A stretch of 64,000 nt of DNA from a halophilic archaeon SHRA6 (GCA_005239175.1 SOPS01000001.1:682001-746000), one strand, 5' to 3'. Positions 9,694 through 18,703 are shown, counted from the stretch's first letter. Notes: generated by a model from the sequence alone, not told the origin. Made by a program: numbers and translations.

Positions 9694-11427
9694 ATGGATA
9701 CCGCGGCGGTTCGAACCCGTGCATCGGCGCTTCCCTCCGAGCCGGGCGTCTATCAGTTCCACGACGGCGAGACGATGCTGTACGTCGGGAAGGCGGTCGA
9801 TCTCCGATCGCGGGTGCGATCGTACGCCGATCCGCGCAGCGATCGCATCCGCCAGATGGTTCGCCGCGCCGATCGGATTGAGTTCGCGGTCACCGACACC
9901 GAAACACAGGCGTTGTTGCTTGAGGCGAACCTGATCAAGCGAAACCAGCCGCGGTACAACGTCCGGCTGAAAGACGACAAGTCGTATCCACTCGTGCAAC
10001 TCACCGATCACCCGGTGCCGCGGATCGAAATCACCCGCGATCCGAACGACGCCGCGACGGTGTTCGGCCCGTTTACCGACAAAGGTCGCGTCGAGACAGT
10101 GGTCAAGGCGATCCGCGAAACCTACGGGCTCCGTGGCTGTTCGGATCACAAGTATGAGGGACGAGATCGGCCCTGTCTCGACTACGAAATGGGGCTGTGC
10201 TCGGCGCCGTGCACCGGCGAGATCACAGAAGCAACCTACCGGGAGGATGTCGAATCCGCGGTTCGGTTCTTTGAGGGGGAAACCGGCGTCCTCGCCGACC
10301 CGATCCGGCGAGCGATGGAGGCCGCCGCGGCTGAGCAGGAGTTCGAACGAGCGGCCAACCTCCGGGATCGCCTCGAAACAATCGAAGACTTTCACGGCGG
10401 CGGTGACCGTGCGATCGCGGCGCAGGACGACGAGCAGGAGGTCGACGTTCTCGGCGCAGCGGTCACGGGCGATCGAGCAATCGTCGCTCGCCTCCACAGC
10501 GAGCGCGGCCAGCTTGTCGATCGGTCCCGACACGTCCTCGCAGCGCCCGAAGGCGCCGATCGGGTTGCGGCAGTGCTTTCAGCGTTTATTCCACAGTACT
10601 ACGCGGATCGATCGCTCCCAAACGCAATTTTACTCTCAGAGGAGCCCACCGACCCGGACGTACGGACGTGGCTCGAAGCCGAGGGCGTTGCCGTTCGAGT
10701 TCCCGGTGCCGGTCGAGAGGCAACGCTCGTCGATCTCGCGCTCAAGAATGCTCGCAATGGACCCGACCGGGGTGACCCCCTTGGCGCACTCGCCGAGGCG
10801 CTCGGGATCGATCGCCCGACGCGGATCGAAGGATTCGACGTCAGCCACGCACAGGGGACCGCCGCCGTCGGCAGCAACGTCTGTTTCGTTGACGCCAGCG
10901 CAGAAAAGTCGGCGTACCGACGAAAGAAACTCGACGATCAAAACGACGACTACGCCAACATGTACGACCTGATCCGCTGGCGAGCCGAACGGGCGGTCAG
11001 CGGTGAGGACGATCGGCCGAATCCCGATCTGCTCCTCATCGACGGCGGGCAGGGGCAACTCGGCGCAGCGCTGGATGCGATCGAAGCCGTCGGGTGGCAT
11101 GTCCCCGCGATCGCGCTGGCGAAAGACGAAGAACTCGTCATCACGCCCGATCGCGTCTACGATTGGCCGAGCGATGCGCCGCATCTACACGTCCTCCAGC
11201 GCGTCCGCGACGAGGCACACCGCTTTGCCGTCCAGTACCACCAGACGCTTCGAGACGACGTGAGCACGGTACTCGATTCGGTTCCGGGCGTCGGGCCCCA
11301 GACGCGATCGCGGTTGCTGCGGCGGTTCGGAAGCGTCGAGAACGTCCGATCGGCGTCGAAAGCAGATCTGTGTGACGTTCCCGGAATTGGGGAAAAGACC
11401 GCAGCAGAAATCAAGCGACTACTCTGA
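9694..11427 (+). CDS. uvrC: Excinuclease ABC subunit UvrC
   Basis: Dual-incision nuclease of UvrABC repair, 577 residues. The N-terminal GIY-YIG domain (3' incision) has [20 protein letters not shown] around residues 18-37. A Cys cluster follows ([20 protein letters not shown]), which in several UvrC proteins is reported to hold an Fe-S cluster. A UVR domain that binds UvrB lies near residue 210, the RNase H-like 5'-incision domain has [15 protein letters not shown] and [10 protein letters not shown], and two helix-hairpin-helix motifs close the protein ([25 protein letters not shown]). The ATG start matches the family N terminus. Its partner uvrB is upstream on the same strand. Confidence 0.97.
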   Translation: MDTAAVRTRASALPSEPGVYQFHDGETMLYVGKAVDLRSRVRSYADPRSDRIRQMVRRADRIEFAVTDTETQALLLEANLIKRNQPRYNVRLKDDKSYPLVQLTDHPVPRIEITRDPNDAATVFGPFTDKGRVETVVKAIRETYGLRGCSDHKYEGRDRPCLDYEMGLCSAPCTGEITEATYREDVESAVRFFEGETGVLADPIRRAMEAAAAEQEFERAANLRDRLETIEDFHGGGDRAIAAQDDEQEVDVLGAAVTGDRAIVARLHSERGQLVDRSRHVLAAPEGADRVAAVLSAFIPQYYADRSLPNAILLSEEPTDPDVRTWLEAEGVAVRVPGAGREATLVDLALKNARNGPDRGDPLGALAEALGIDRPTRIEGFDVSHAQGTAAVGSNVCFVDASAEKSAYRRKKLDDQNDDYANMYDLIRWRAERAVSGEDDRPNPDLLLIDGGQGQLGAALDAIEAVGWHVPAIALAKDEELVITPDRVYDWPSDAPHLHVLQRVRDEAHRFAVQYHQTLRDDVSTVLDSVPGVGPQTRSRLLRRFGSVENVRSASKADLCDVPGIGEKTAAEIKRLL

Positions 11428-11456
11428 GATCGAGTACGCGTAGCACAGCCGACTGC

Positions 11457-12734
11457 TCAGGCGAACAGCTGTCTGGCAGCGTCGACCGCTTCGACGAGCC
11501 GATCGATCTCTTCTGTCGTGTTGTAGATGTAAAACGATGCGCGAGCCGATGCGGCGACGCCGAGTTTGTCGTGCAGCGGCTGCGTGCAGTGATCGCCCGC
11601 CCGAATTGCCACCGCGTAGTCGTTAAGAATACTCGACAGATCGTGGGCGTGGACGCCCTCGAGGTTGAACGCGACGAGGCCGCCGCGATCGTCTCCCGGC
11701 GGCCCGTAGATCTCGACGTCGCCGTGGGCGGTCAGCTCATCGTAGGCGTACTCGGCCAGCAGCTCTTCGTGTCGTTGGACGTTCTCCATCCCGATGTCGT
11801 CGAGGTAGTCGATCGCCGCGTGGAGCGCGATTCCCTGCTCGATAACGGGCGTTCCCGCCTCGAACTTCCACGGCAGGTCTTCCCAGGTGGACTCTTCGTA
11901 GGTGACCGTTCGGATCATTTCGCCGCCGTAGAGATACGGGCTCATCGATTCGAGGATCGACTCTTTGCCATACAGGACGCCGATTCCCGTTGGGCCGAGC
12001 ATCTTGTGTCCCGAGAAGGCGTAGAAGTCCGCGTCGATCGCCGCGACGTCGACCGGCCGCGTCGGAACCGCCTGCGCGCCGTCAATGAAGGCGTACGCGT
12101 CGTGTTCGTGTGCGAGGTCACAGAGGTCACTCACTGGATTGATTGTTCCCAGCGTGTTCGAGACGTGGACTGCCGAGACCATTTTCGTCGAGTCGTCGAT
12201 CAACTCGGCGGCGTGGTCCATATCCAACCGTCCCTCCTCGTCGATTCGGATGAATCGAAGCTCCGCGCCGGTCTTTTTGCAGATCTGTTGCCAGGTCACG
12301 AGCGCGGCGTGGTGTTCCATCTCTGTCGTGACGACGCTGTCTCCAGGGCCGAGTTCTTCGAGCCCCCACGCGTACGCGACGAGGTTCATCGACTCGGTGG
12401 TATTTTTCGTAAAGACGATCTCCTCGCGGCCGGCCGCGTTGATGAACTCGGCGACTCGATCGTGTGCCTCTTCGTACGCCACGGAGGCCTCCTGGCTTAG
12501 CTGGTGAATGCCGCGGTGGACGTTGGAGTTGTAGCCGTAGTAGTAGTCGACGATCGCGTCGACCACCTGTCGGGGCGTCTGGCTTGTCGCGCCGTTGTCG
12601 AGGTAGACGAGTGGCTCTGTGTCTCCGTCGGATTCGCCGGCAACCGTCACGTCGCCGCCAACATGGCGATCGAGGATCGGGAAATCCTCGCGGATCGACG
12701 CCACGTCGATCGGATACGTTCGCTGGGTACTCAT
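11457..12734 (-). CDS. sufS: SufS-type cysteine desulfurase
   Basis: PLP-dependent group II cysteine desulfurase, 425 residues, that supplies persulfide sulfur for Fe-S cluster assembly with SufBCD. The PLP lysine lies in AFSGHKMLGPTGIGVLYG. The catalytic cysteine lies in IRAGDHCTQPLHDKLGV, the SufS position. Other landmarks are TTEMEHHAALVTWQ and the substrate-binding ASARASFYIYNTTEE. The sufBCD genes are not within this window. The ATG start gives MSTQRTYPIDVASIREDFPIL, the usual N terminus. It converges on uvrC. Confidence 0.93.
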   Translation of the reverse strand: MSTQRTYPIDVASIREDFPILDRHVGGDVTVAGESDGDTEPLVYLDNGATSQTPRQVVDAIVDYYYGYNSNVHRGIHQLSQEASVAYEEAHDRVAEFINAAGREEIVFTKNTTESMNLVAYAWGLEELGPGDSVVTTEMEHHAALVTWQQICKKTGAELRFIRIDEEGRLDMDHAAELIDDSTKMVSAVHVSNTLGTINPVSDLCDLAHEHDAYAFIDGAQAVPTRPVDVAAIDADFYAFSGHKMLGPTGIGVLYGKESILESMSPYLYGGEMIRTVTYEESTWEDLPWKFEAGTPVIEQGIALHAAIDYLDDIGMENVQRHEELLAEYAYDELTAHGDVEIYGPPGDDRGGLVAFNLEGVHAHDLSSILNDYAVAIRAGDHCTQPLHDKLGVAASARASFYIYNTTEEIDRLVEAVDAARQLFA

Positions 12735-12876
12735 TGACCCACGATAGGGATTGGAAGGCTAACATCCCTTCGGTCTCGCACGTCCAACGGAACGAAATTC
12801 GGTTACTCGACGGCTAAGCACGCGGGTAGCGCACGTTGCTGTTTGGGCGAATCCTCCGGCGACGCGGCCACTGCAG

Positions 12877-13176
12877 TCACAGCCAGAGTAACTGTGCGTG
12901 CAGCGTGTCCTCGACTTCGAGGACGCGGTTTTCGTCAACGAGGCCCGCATCGATCGCCATGGTCACCGCCGTCTCGCCGACGATGTTTGCAACGCTGGCT
13001 CGTCGCAGGCCGTCGATCGCTGCGGCTTCGTCGACCTCTTCGGCCTCGGGGCCGCCGTAGAACGACTCTGTCACCTCCAGAGTGACCGGTCCCTCCGCGT
13101 ACGTCTCGCCGAGGCAGTCGCGATCGCACAGTGACACCAACAACCCCTTCGGCGTCTCTCGTTCACGGAGGAGCAT
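12877..13176 (-). CDS. DUF424 family protein
   Basis: Predicted 99-residue protein matching the archaeal DUF424 family: MLLRERETPKGLLVSLCDRDCLGETY, then VTLEVTESFYGG, a central AIDGLRRASVANIVGE segment and a C-terminal GLVDENRVLEVEDTLHAQ. The family is near-universal in euryarchaea and has been loosely tied to translation by gene context, but no activity is established to my knowledge. The internal ATG at 13176 is used; the track upstream (MYEQWVQVVT) looks non-homologous. Confidence 0.8.
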   Translation of the reverse strand: MLLRERETPKGLLVSLCDRDCLGETYAEGPVTLEVTESFYGGPEAEEVDEAAAIDGLRRASVANIVGETAVTMAIDAGLVDENRVLEVEDTLHAQLLWL

Positions 13177-13265
13177 AGTGACGACCTGTACCCACTGCTC
13201 ATACATCCATCTGTCGACTATCCGCCCGGGTAACCACTTTCAGCGTGGGCGTCGATCATCTACGT

Positions 13266-13766
13266 ATGGAGTTCGAGACTGTTCAGGGTGACATCGCCGC
13301 ACAGTCCGCCGATGCGCTCGTGAACGCTGCCGGCACCAGCCTCCGCATGGGCAGCGGGGTCGCCGGCGCGTTGCGTCGCGAGGCAAACGGCCCCATCAAC
13401 GAGGCCGCCATGGCCAAAGGACCGATCGACCTCGGCGAGTCCGCCGTCACGGACGCGTTCGATCTCGACGCCGATTACGTCATCCACGCCGCAGCGATGC
13501 CCCACTACGGCGACGGCCGTGCGACTCGAGAGAGCATCCGTACGGCGACAAAAAGCGCGCTGGAGACCGCCGAAGAACTCGGCTGTGAGTCGATCGTGCT
13601 CCCCGTGCTTGGCACCGGCGCTGCGGGGTTCGACTTCGAAACGGGTGCAAAAATCGTCTGTCGGGCGATCGATCGATTCGACGCCGACACCCTCGCTGCG
13701 GTACGGGTGATCGCGTACACGAACGCACAGTACACAACGCTCGAGCGGGTCGCCGAGATCGTTTAA
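13266..13766 (+). CDS. Macro domain (ADP-ribose-binding) protein
   Basis: Predicted single-domain 166-residue macro protein. The signature elements are GDIAAQSADALVNAAGTSLRMGSGVAGALRREA at the start and SIVLPVLGTGAAGFDFETGAKI near the end, which form the ADP-ribose pocket. Macro domains bind or hydrolyse ADP-ribose derivatives such as O-acetyl-ADP-ribose or ADP-ribosylated targets. The HVI/HAAAMPHYGDG middle region is typical of archaeal homologues of AF1521/YmdB type. ATG 13266 is chosen over GTG 13245. Confidence 0.92.
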   Translation: MEFETVQGDIAAQSADALVNAAGTSLRMGSGVAGALRREANGPINEAAMAKGPIDLGESAVTDAFDLDADYVIHAAAMPHYGDGRATRESIRTATKSALETAEELGCESIVLPVLGTGAAGFDFETGAKIVCRAIDRFDADTLAAVRVIAYTNAQYTTLERVAEIV

Positions 13767-13775
13767 ACAGGGCGG

Positions 13776-14528
13776 TTACTGACCACTTCGATGCTGCTCG
13801 ATCAGTTCGTCTTCGGCCTCCGCACGGAGTTCGTCGGCCTGTTCCTGGACTGTTTCGGCCTCCTCGTAGTTACCGAGCTCCTCGAGCGCGAGTGCCTTTT
13901 CTTCTAACACTTCGGCGCTTCGCATTCCCAGCCGGATCGCGTTGTCGAAGGCGTCGACTGCATCCTCATAGAGGCCGCGCTCGGAGAGGAAGAAGCCACG
14001 ATTGTACCACGCCTGCGGCGATCGCGGATCGAGTTCGACGGCGCGTTCGGCGTGGTCGAGCGCCTGTTCGGTCTCGCCGAACTCCCACAGCGAGTACGCG
14101 AGATTCGTCTCCGCGTCCGCAGCAAACTCCGAGTCGTCGTCGATTCGCAACGCCTCCTGATAGGCGCCGATCGCCTCGTCGTACTCCTCCAGTTGAGCGT
14201 GGGCAACGCCTTTGTTCACCCACGCCTCTTGGCTCTCGATAGAGTCCTCTTCGGCAAATCGGGCAGCCCGCTCGAAGGTCTCTGTCGCCTCCTCGTAGCG
14301 GTTAATCCCCATGTACGACAGCCCGACGTCGATCAGTGTCTCCACGTCGACACTGTCGGCGTTGATGTTGCGCCGATCGAGGATGTCGGTCAACACCCGC
14401 GAGTCGACCGGATCGACTTTTGTCGGATCAACTTTCAGCTCCGGTGGGTCCAGCGTGAACTCGTCGTAGTCCTCGTCGACGCCTTGGCCCTCCGAAAAGC
14501 GGTGGCGGCGCTCGCGATCATCAGTCAT
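13776..14528 (-). CDS. Tetratricopeptide repeat (TPR) protein
   Basis: Predicted soluble 250-residue protein. After a charged N-terminal segment of about 75 residues come four or more TPR units: GLSYMGINRYEEATETFERA, GVAHAQLEEYDEAIGAYQEA, NLAYSLWEFGETEQALDHAERA, NRGFFLSERGLYEDAVDAFDNA and ALALEELGNYEEAETVQEQA. These helices usually mediate protein-protein contacts, and no enzymatic domain is attached. The ATG at 14528 is preferred to upstream frames, which run into the promoter of the divergent thpR. Confidence 0.85.
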   Translation of the reverse strand: MTDDRERRHRFSEGQGVDEDYDEFTLDPPELKVDPTKVDPVDSRVLTDILDRRNINADSVDVETLIDVGLSYMGINRYEEATETFERAARFAEEDSIESQEAWVNKGVAHAQLEEYDEAIGAYQEALRIDDDSEFAADAETNLAYSLWEFGETEQALDHAERAVELDPRSPQAWYNRGFFLSERGLYEDAVDAFDNAIRLGMRSAEVLEEKALALEELGNYEEAETVQEQADELRAEAEDELIEQHRSGQ

Positions 14529-14589
14529 ACCCCACTCTACCGCCGGAACCCGGGTAAGCGTTACGTCGTTGGGCGCAGAATCCACCGAT

Positions 14590-15159
14590 ATGCGGTGTTT
14601 CGTTGCGATCGACCTTCCTGAGACGCTCACCGACGCGATCGCTGACGCACAGGAGCGCTTTCGCGATGCGGCGGGACTCCGGTTTGTTGATCCCTCGCAG
14701 GCACACATCACGCTGAAATTTCTCGGTGATGTCGATCCGGATCGGACAGCGACCATTATGAACGCGATCGAGACTGCGGTCGCGGATGCGGGCGTGGGCA
14801 AGTTTCAGTGTACGCTCGGCGGATTCGGCGCATTTCCGTCTCCGGAGTACATCACCGTTGTCTGGGCCGGCGTCCACGAGGGAGCTGAGCGGGTGTCAGC
14901 GCTGGCAGAGCCGATCGAACGAGAACTCGTCGCCGTCGGATTCGACCCCGAGCAACACGAATTCACGCCGCACGTCACGCTGGCGCGGATGGATGACGCG
15001 CGCGGCAAAGACCGTGTCCAGCGCGAACTCGCCGCTGACGCCTCGATCGGCGGGTTCGAGGTCAGTGAGGTACGGCTCAAAGAGAGCGTGCTGGGCGAGG
15101 ATGGCCCGACGTATCGAACGATCGATCAGATTCAGCTGCCGGCGGATACAGGCCCCTAA
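14590..15159 (+). CDS. thpR: RNA 2',3'-cyclic phosphodiesterase ThpR (LigT family)
   Basis: Predicted 189-residue 2H phosphoesterase that opens 2',3'-cyclic phosphate ends of RNA, historically called 2'-5' RNA ligase. The N terminus MRCFVAIDLPE and the paired motifs HITLKFLGDV (near residue 44) and HVTLARMDDARGKD (near residue 132) match the canonical family, including strict H-x-T tetrads. ATG 14590 is used rather than GTG 14569. It diverges from the TPR gene. Confidence 0.93.
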   Translation: MRCFVAIDLPETLTDAIADAQERFRDAAGLRFVDPSQAHITLKFLGDVDPDRTATIMNAIETAVADAGVGKFQCTLGGFGAFPSPEYITVVWAGVHEGAERVSALAEPIERELVAVGFDPEQHEFTPHVTLARMDDARGKDRVQRELAADASIGGFEVSEVRLKESVLGEDGPTYRTIDQIQLPADTGP

Positions 15160-15270
15160 TCGGAGATATTGACTGCCAGCCACGGTGAGAGTGAAATCGG
15201 CGGTGACTCGGGGCGAGATCTTTCGTTTCGTCCGATCAGGTCCCCACTTTCACCCTGGCTCCGGGGAACG

Positions 15271-15280
15271 ATTAAGTACT
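15271..15280 (+). promoter_or_regulatory. TATA element of the orc1/cdc6 gene
   Basis: ATTAAGTACT is centred about 27 bases before the ATG at 15302, the spacing expected for a leaderless haloarchaeal transcript, and it supports that start over GTG 15185. Confidence 0.5.
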
Positions 15281-15301
15281 CTGAGGATCGCACTCTTGAC
15301 A

Positions 15302-16429
15302 ATGGCTGATGAGCCCGAGGGTGGGATGCTGTCGTGGGACGAGACCGTGTTCCGCAACGAGCGGGTCTTCGAGATCGATCACCTCCCGGAGACGTTCCGC
15401 CACCGCGAGAGCCAACTCGAGAGCCTGAAGTACGCCCTCCGGCCGGCCGTCCGTGGATCACGCCCGCTGAACACAATGATCCGCGGTCCGCCCGGGACCG
15501 GCAAGACGACCGCTGTCCAGAAGCTCTTCGGGGAACTCTCCGGGCAGACGGACGTCCGGACAGTTCGGGTTAACTGTCAAGTCGATTCGACGCGCTACGC
15601 CGTCTTTTCACGGCTGTTCGAGGCGATCTTCGACTACGAACCACCCTCCTCGGGTATCTCATTTAAAAAGCTCTTTGGGCAAGTCGCCGATCGGCTCGTC
15701 GAAGACGACGAGGTTCTCGTGGTCGCACTCGACGACGTCAACTACCTCTTCTATGAGAACGAGGCCTCTGATGCGCTGTACTCGCTGCTTCGCGCACACG
15801 AGGCGCATCCGGGGGCCCGGATCGGCGTGATTGTCATCTCCTCGGATCTCTCCTTGGAGCTGATGGACGAACTCGACACGCGGGTTCAAAGCGTGTTTCG
15901 TCCAGAGGAGGTGTACTTTCCCGTGTACGACGTCGATGAGATCGTCGATATCCTCCGTGAGCGGGCCACCCGCGGCTTTCACGACGGGGTGCTCGGTGCT
16001 CCCGAACTCGATCGCATTGCCGAGTTGACCGCCGAAAGCGGCGATCTCCGGGTTGGGATCGACCTTATGCGTCGAGCCGGCTTGCACGCCGAGATGCGCG
16101 CGGCCCGGACGATCGCGATCGAAGACATCGACGACGCCTACGACAAGTCCAAACACGTGCACCTCTCCCGGCGGCTCCGTGGGCTTTCGGAATCCGAACG
16201 CGCGCTCGTCAGAGTCGTCGCCGACAATGACGGCAAACTCGCGGGCGAGGTCTTCGACGCATTCCATAGCGAGACAGGGCTTGGATACACCCGCTACTCG
16301 GAGATCATCAACAAACTCGACCAGCTTGGCCTCATCACCGCCGAATACGCAGATGTCGACGGTCGAGGGCGCTCGCGAGAGCTCTCACTGTTGTACGATT
16401 CCCAGGCCGTCCTCGATCGGCTGAAGTGA
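15302..16429 (+). CDS. Orc1/Cdc6 family replication initiation protein
   Basis: Predicted 375-residue AAA+ ATPase of the archaeal Orc1/Cdc6 group, which binds origin repeats and loads MCM. Walker A is IRGPPGTGKTTA near residues 60-71. The Walker B strand reads VLVVALDDVNYLFYE, so the usual D-E-x-D is D-D-V-N. Sensor regions include VIVISSDLSLELMDELDTRVQSVF. The C-terminal winged helix is recognisable (SETGLGYTRYSEIINKLDQLGLI). The D-D-x-N box marks a subgroup distinct from the main Orc1-1 type, as I recall. I see no convincing origin repeats in the flanks. Confidence 0.92.
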   Translation: MADEPEGGMLSWDETVFRNERVFEIDHLPETFRHRESQLESLKYALRPAVRGSRPLNTMIRGPPGTGKTTAVQKLFGELSGQTDVRTVRVNCQVDSTRYAVFSRLFEAIFDYEPPSSGISFKKLFGQVADRLVEDDEVLVVALDDVNYLFYENEASDALYSLLRAHEAHPGARIGVIVISSDLSLELMDELDTRVQSVFRPEEVYFPVYDVDEIVDILRERATRGFHDGVLGAPELDRIAELTAESGDLRVGIDLMRRAGLHAEMRAARTIAIEDIDDAYDKSKHVHLSRRLRGLSESERALVRVVADNDGKLAGEVFDAFHSETGLGYTRYSEIINKLDQLGLITAEYADVDGRGRSRELSLLYDSQAVLDRLK

Positions 16430-16508
16430 CCTGCGACGATGTGGTCGCTGGGACGATCGGACACGCTCCGCACGAAGCCTCTTTTTCCCTCCGCGAGAAT
16501 CGACAGCC

Positions 16509-17207
16509 ATGAAAACCGAAGGCGGAAACGACGACGCAAAGCGCCGGGCCGGTGAGGCCGCTGCCGCCGTGGTCGAAGACGGCATGACGGTCGGGCTCGG
16601 CACGGGCAGCACGGCTGCACACGCCATTCGAGCGATCGGTCGGGCAGTCGACAGCGGGCTCGATATCCGCGGCGTACCGACCTCGTTTGCCGCCCGGGAA
16701 CTCGCCCGCGAGCAGGCAATTCCGCTCGTCCCAGTCGCCGACGTCGAGCGAATCGACCTCTCCATCGATGGCGCCGACCAACTCGTTCCCGCGACCGGCG
16801 CGTGCATCAAAGGCGGTGGGGCCGCCCACGCCCGCGAGAAGATCGTCGCTGCCGCCGCCGATCGGCTCTCGATCGTCGTCGATCCGTCAAAAACGGTCGA
16901 CGTGCTCGAGCGATCGGTTCCGATCGAAGTGCTCCCGGCCGCTCGGACGACAGTTGCGGCGGCGGTGGCCGCTCTCGATGGCGAGGCGACACTCCGGCGA
17001 GCCGCGCACAAAGACGGCCCTGTCGTCACCGACAACGGGAATCTCGTTCTCGACTGCTCGTTTGGTTCGATCGACAATCCTGCCGCCCTGGCTACAGAGC
17101 TTGCTTCGCTCCCGGGCGTGCTCGAACACGGGCTGTTCGTTGGCCTCACAGACATGGCGTACGTGGGCACCGCTACGGGAGTCGATCGGATTGAAATCGA
17201 CCGGTGA
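16509..17207 (+). CDS. rpiA: Ribose-5-phosphate isomerase A
   Basis: Interconverts ribose 5-phosphate and ribulose 5-phosphate, which is needed for nucleotide synthesis. The 232 residues include VGLGTGSTAAHAI (phosphate loop), the acidic catalytic segment SIDGADQLVPATGACIKGGGAAHAREKIVA and the second-half DNGNLVLDCSFG motif, all typical of RpiA. The ATG start gives MKTEGGNDDAKRRAGEAAA as in relatives. The gene stands alone between orc1/cdc6 and the DUF1931 gene. Confidence 0.95.
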   Translation: MKTEGGNDDAKRRAGEAAAAVVEDGMTVGLGTGSTAAHAIRAIGRAVDSGLDIRGVPTSFAARELAREQAIPLVPVADVERIDLSIDGADQLVPATGACIKGGGAAHAREKIVAAAADRLSIVVDPSKTVDVLERSVPIEVLPAARTTVAAAVAALDGEATLRRAAHKDGPVVTDNGNLVLDCSFGSIDNPAALATELASLPGVLEHGLFVGLTDMAYVGTATGVDRIEIDR

Positions 17208-17246
17208 ACGGAGGCCGCTCACCGGTCAAAAAGGGGTAAAACCGCC

Positions 17247-17414
17247 TTACAGGTCGCGCGGCTGGACGGTCTTTCGGTCGTTCTCTTCCGCGCGTCGGGC
17301 GGCGTCTTCGAGCAGCTCCGCAACTTCCTCATCGAGCGCGTCGTAGAAGTCCGAAGCGACGTTTTTGTCGGCCAGCGCTTCCTTGACGGCTGCTTTGACG
17401 ATAAGATCTGCCAT
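17247..17414 (-). CDS. Small DUF1931 (histone-fold-like) protein
   Basis: A 55-residue protein, MADLIVKAAVKEALADKNVA followed by DFYDALDEEVAELLEDAARR and AEENDRKTVQPRDL. It has the length and pattern of the short DUF1931 proteins common in haloarchaea, which resemble half of an archaeal histone fold: the helix AELLEDAARRAEENDRKTVQPRDL ends like a histone alpha2-L2 segment. Role unknown; DNA binding is inferred from fold only. A TATA element sits 28 bases upstream of the ATG, indicating a leaderless transcript. Confidence 0.88.
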   Translation of the reverse strand: MADLIVKAAVKEALADKNVASDFYDALDEEVAELLEDAARRAEENDRKTVQPRDL

Positions 17415-17438
17415 GCAGTCGGTCGTACCGAGTCCGGC

Positions 17439-17446
17439 TTAATAAG
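17439..17446 (-). promoter_or_regulatory. TATA box of the DUF1931 gene
   Basis: On the minus strand CTTATTAA is centred about 28 bases before the ATG at 17414. This spacing predicts transcription starting at or next to the start codon. Confidence 0.6.
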
Positions 17447-17589
17447 GATTCCCATACTGTTCTGCCGAAACTACCGAATACCGTCGTTTCGAGGGCTCTA
17501 CACCGGTACGTTTAAATACGCGAATCTTCGCCGAGCGCGCGCCGACATCGATCGACAGCCTCGACCCCCTTGATCGCCTCCCATTTGCT

Positions 17590-18378
17590 ATGCGAGAGAT
17601 CTTACGCGCGGTTGCTGAGGGCGAGCGCAGCGTTGCCGAAGCGGAGGCCGAGCTCCGCGGGTACGCAACCACGGAGTCCGGTCGGTTTGACGCAGCCCGT
17701 GAACGTCGCCGCGGGATCTGTGAGGCGATCCTTGCGGACGGCAAATCCGAAGCACAGCTCATCGAACTCACCACGACGGCACTCGAGACCACCGGGCGAG
17801 CGATCCTCACCCGTCTCGAACCCAACGTGGCCGCGGCGCTGAAGACACAGCTCACGGCAGCGACGATCGACCACGATCCGCAGGCCAGAACGCTCGTTGT
17901 GCGTGCAGATGGGGTCGAGCAGCCGTCGATCGACGCAACGGTCGCTGTCGTCACTGGCGGCACCGCAGATCTCCCGGTAGCGGGGGAGGCAGCGGCGATC
18001 GCCCGCGAGAGTGGGCCAACGGTCGAGCTCATCTGTGATGTGGGTGTCGCAAACCTGACGCGGGTTGTCGATCAACTCGACAGACTTCGCCGCGCGGACG
18101 TGCTCGTCGTCGCGGCCGGCCGTGAGGGCGCGCTGGCGACGGTCGTCGCAGGATTGGTCGATGCGCCGGTGATTGGGTTGCCCGTGAGTGTCGGCTACGG
18201 CGCAGGCGGGGACGGCGAGGCGGCGTTCTACGGGATGGTACAGTCCTGTACGGCACTTTCAGTCGTCAATATCGACGCGGGCTACACGGCGGGGGCGCAG
18301 GCCGGACTCATCGCGCGAGCGATCGCCGAGGCGCGATCGAGCGGCACCGAATCGTCGAGTCCAAATTCCGACAAATGA
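17590..18378 (+). CDS. larB: LarB-like nickel-pincer cofactor biosynthesis protein
   Basis: Predicted 262-residue protein matching LarB, which carboxylates and hydrolyses nicotinic acid adenine dinucleotide in the first step of the nickel-pincer cofactor of lactate racemase. The N-terminal RRRGICEAILADGKSE and the PurE-like C-terminal part with AVVTGGTADLPVAGEAA, CDVGVANLTRVVDQL, VVAAGREGALATVVAGLVD and VSVGYGAGGDGEAA are the family landmarks. larC and larE, its usual partners, are not nearby. A TATA-like TTTAAATAC near 17511 lies 75 bases upstream, so a short leader or an earlier start is possible. Confidence 0.88.
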   Translation: MREILRAVAEGERSVAEAEAELRGYATTESGRFDAARERRRGICEAILADGKSEAQLIELTTTALETTGRAILTRLEPNVAAALKTQLTAATIDHDPQARTLVVRADGVEQPSIDATVAVVTGGTADLPVAGEAAAIARESGPTVELICDVGVANLTRVVDQLDRLRRADVLVVAAGREGALATVVAGLVDAPVIGLPVSVGYGAGGDGEAAFYGMVQSCTALSVVNIDAGYTAGAQAGLIARAIAEARSSGTESSSPNSDK

Positions 18379-18442
18379 AGAGTATTTGAGCCTGTATCTC
18401 CAATATAACAGTGCCGGCAGCGGTTGAGTGCCGGTCCAACAG

Positions 18443-18598
18443 ATGCCACGTTGTGACCACTGCGGGGGACACGTCTCGGATCGCTTCGCTCGCGTATTCG
18501 CCGACGAGCACGGCCAGCTAAACGCCTGTCCGGCCTGTTCGGCGAACGCAGGGATCGCCGAAGTGTCTCGTGACCGCTCCCGCATACAAAACCAATAA
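18443..18598 (+). CDS. Small zinc-finger protein (DUF7563-like)
   Basis: A 51-residue protein with two Cys pairs, MPRCDHCGGHVSDRFARVFA then DEHGQLNACPACSANAGIAE. The CxxC spacing with about 24 residues between pairs is a one-zinc ribbon. It strongly resembles a small haloarchaeal family usually ending in SANAGIAE plus a basic tail. Function unknown. A TATA-like ATATAAC lies about 40 bases upstream, so a very short leader is likely. Confidence 0.85.
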   Translation: MPRCDHCGGHVSDRFARVFADEHGQLNACPACSANAGIAEVSRDRSRIQNQ

Positions 18599-18694
18599 CT
18601 GGGCCGCGGATCCAACCGCTCCACAAGAGTGTCCCCGATCGCCGGTAGCGAGACGGGGGCTGGGTGTGGGCCACGCGGTTCCAACGACCCGAAT

Positions 18695-18703
18695 TTTTTA
18701 TTA
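18695..18703 (+). promoter_or_regulatory. TATA element of the GIY-YIG gene
   Basis: TTTTTATTA is centred about 25 bases before GTG 18724, which supports that GTG as the start of a leaderless message. Confidence 0.5.

Noticed and set aside
11571-12500. A 309-codon plus-strand frame across sufS
   Set aside because: Shadow of the sufS gene, whose PLP and Cys motifs are unambiguous.
15160-15301. Replication origin repeats (ORB) upstream of orc1/cdc6
   Set aside because: A CCCC...CCGGGG arrangement is present but there are no repeated copies or recognisable ORB core, so an origin is not supported.
17219-17455. A 78-codon minus-strand frame overlapping the DUF1931 gene
   Set aside because: It is the wrong frame; the 55-residue DUF1931 frame has the family sequence and a correctly spaced promoter.
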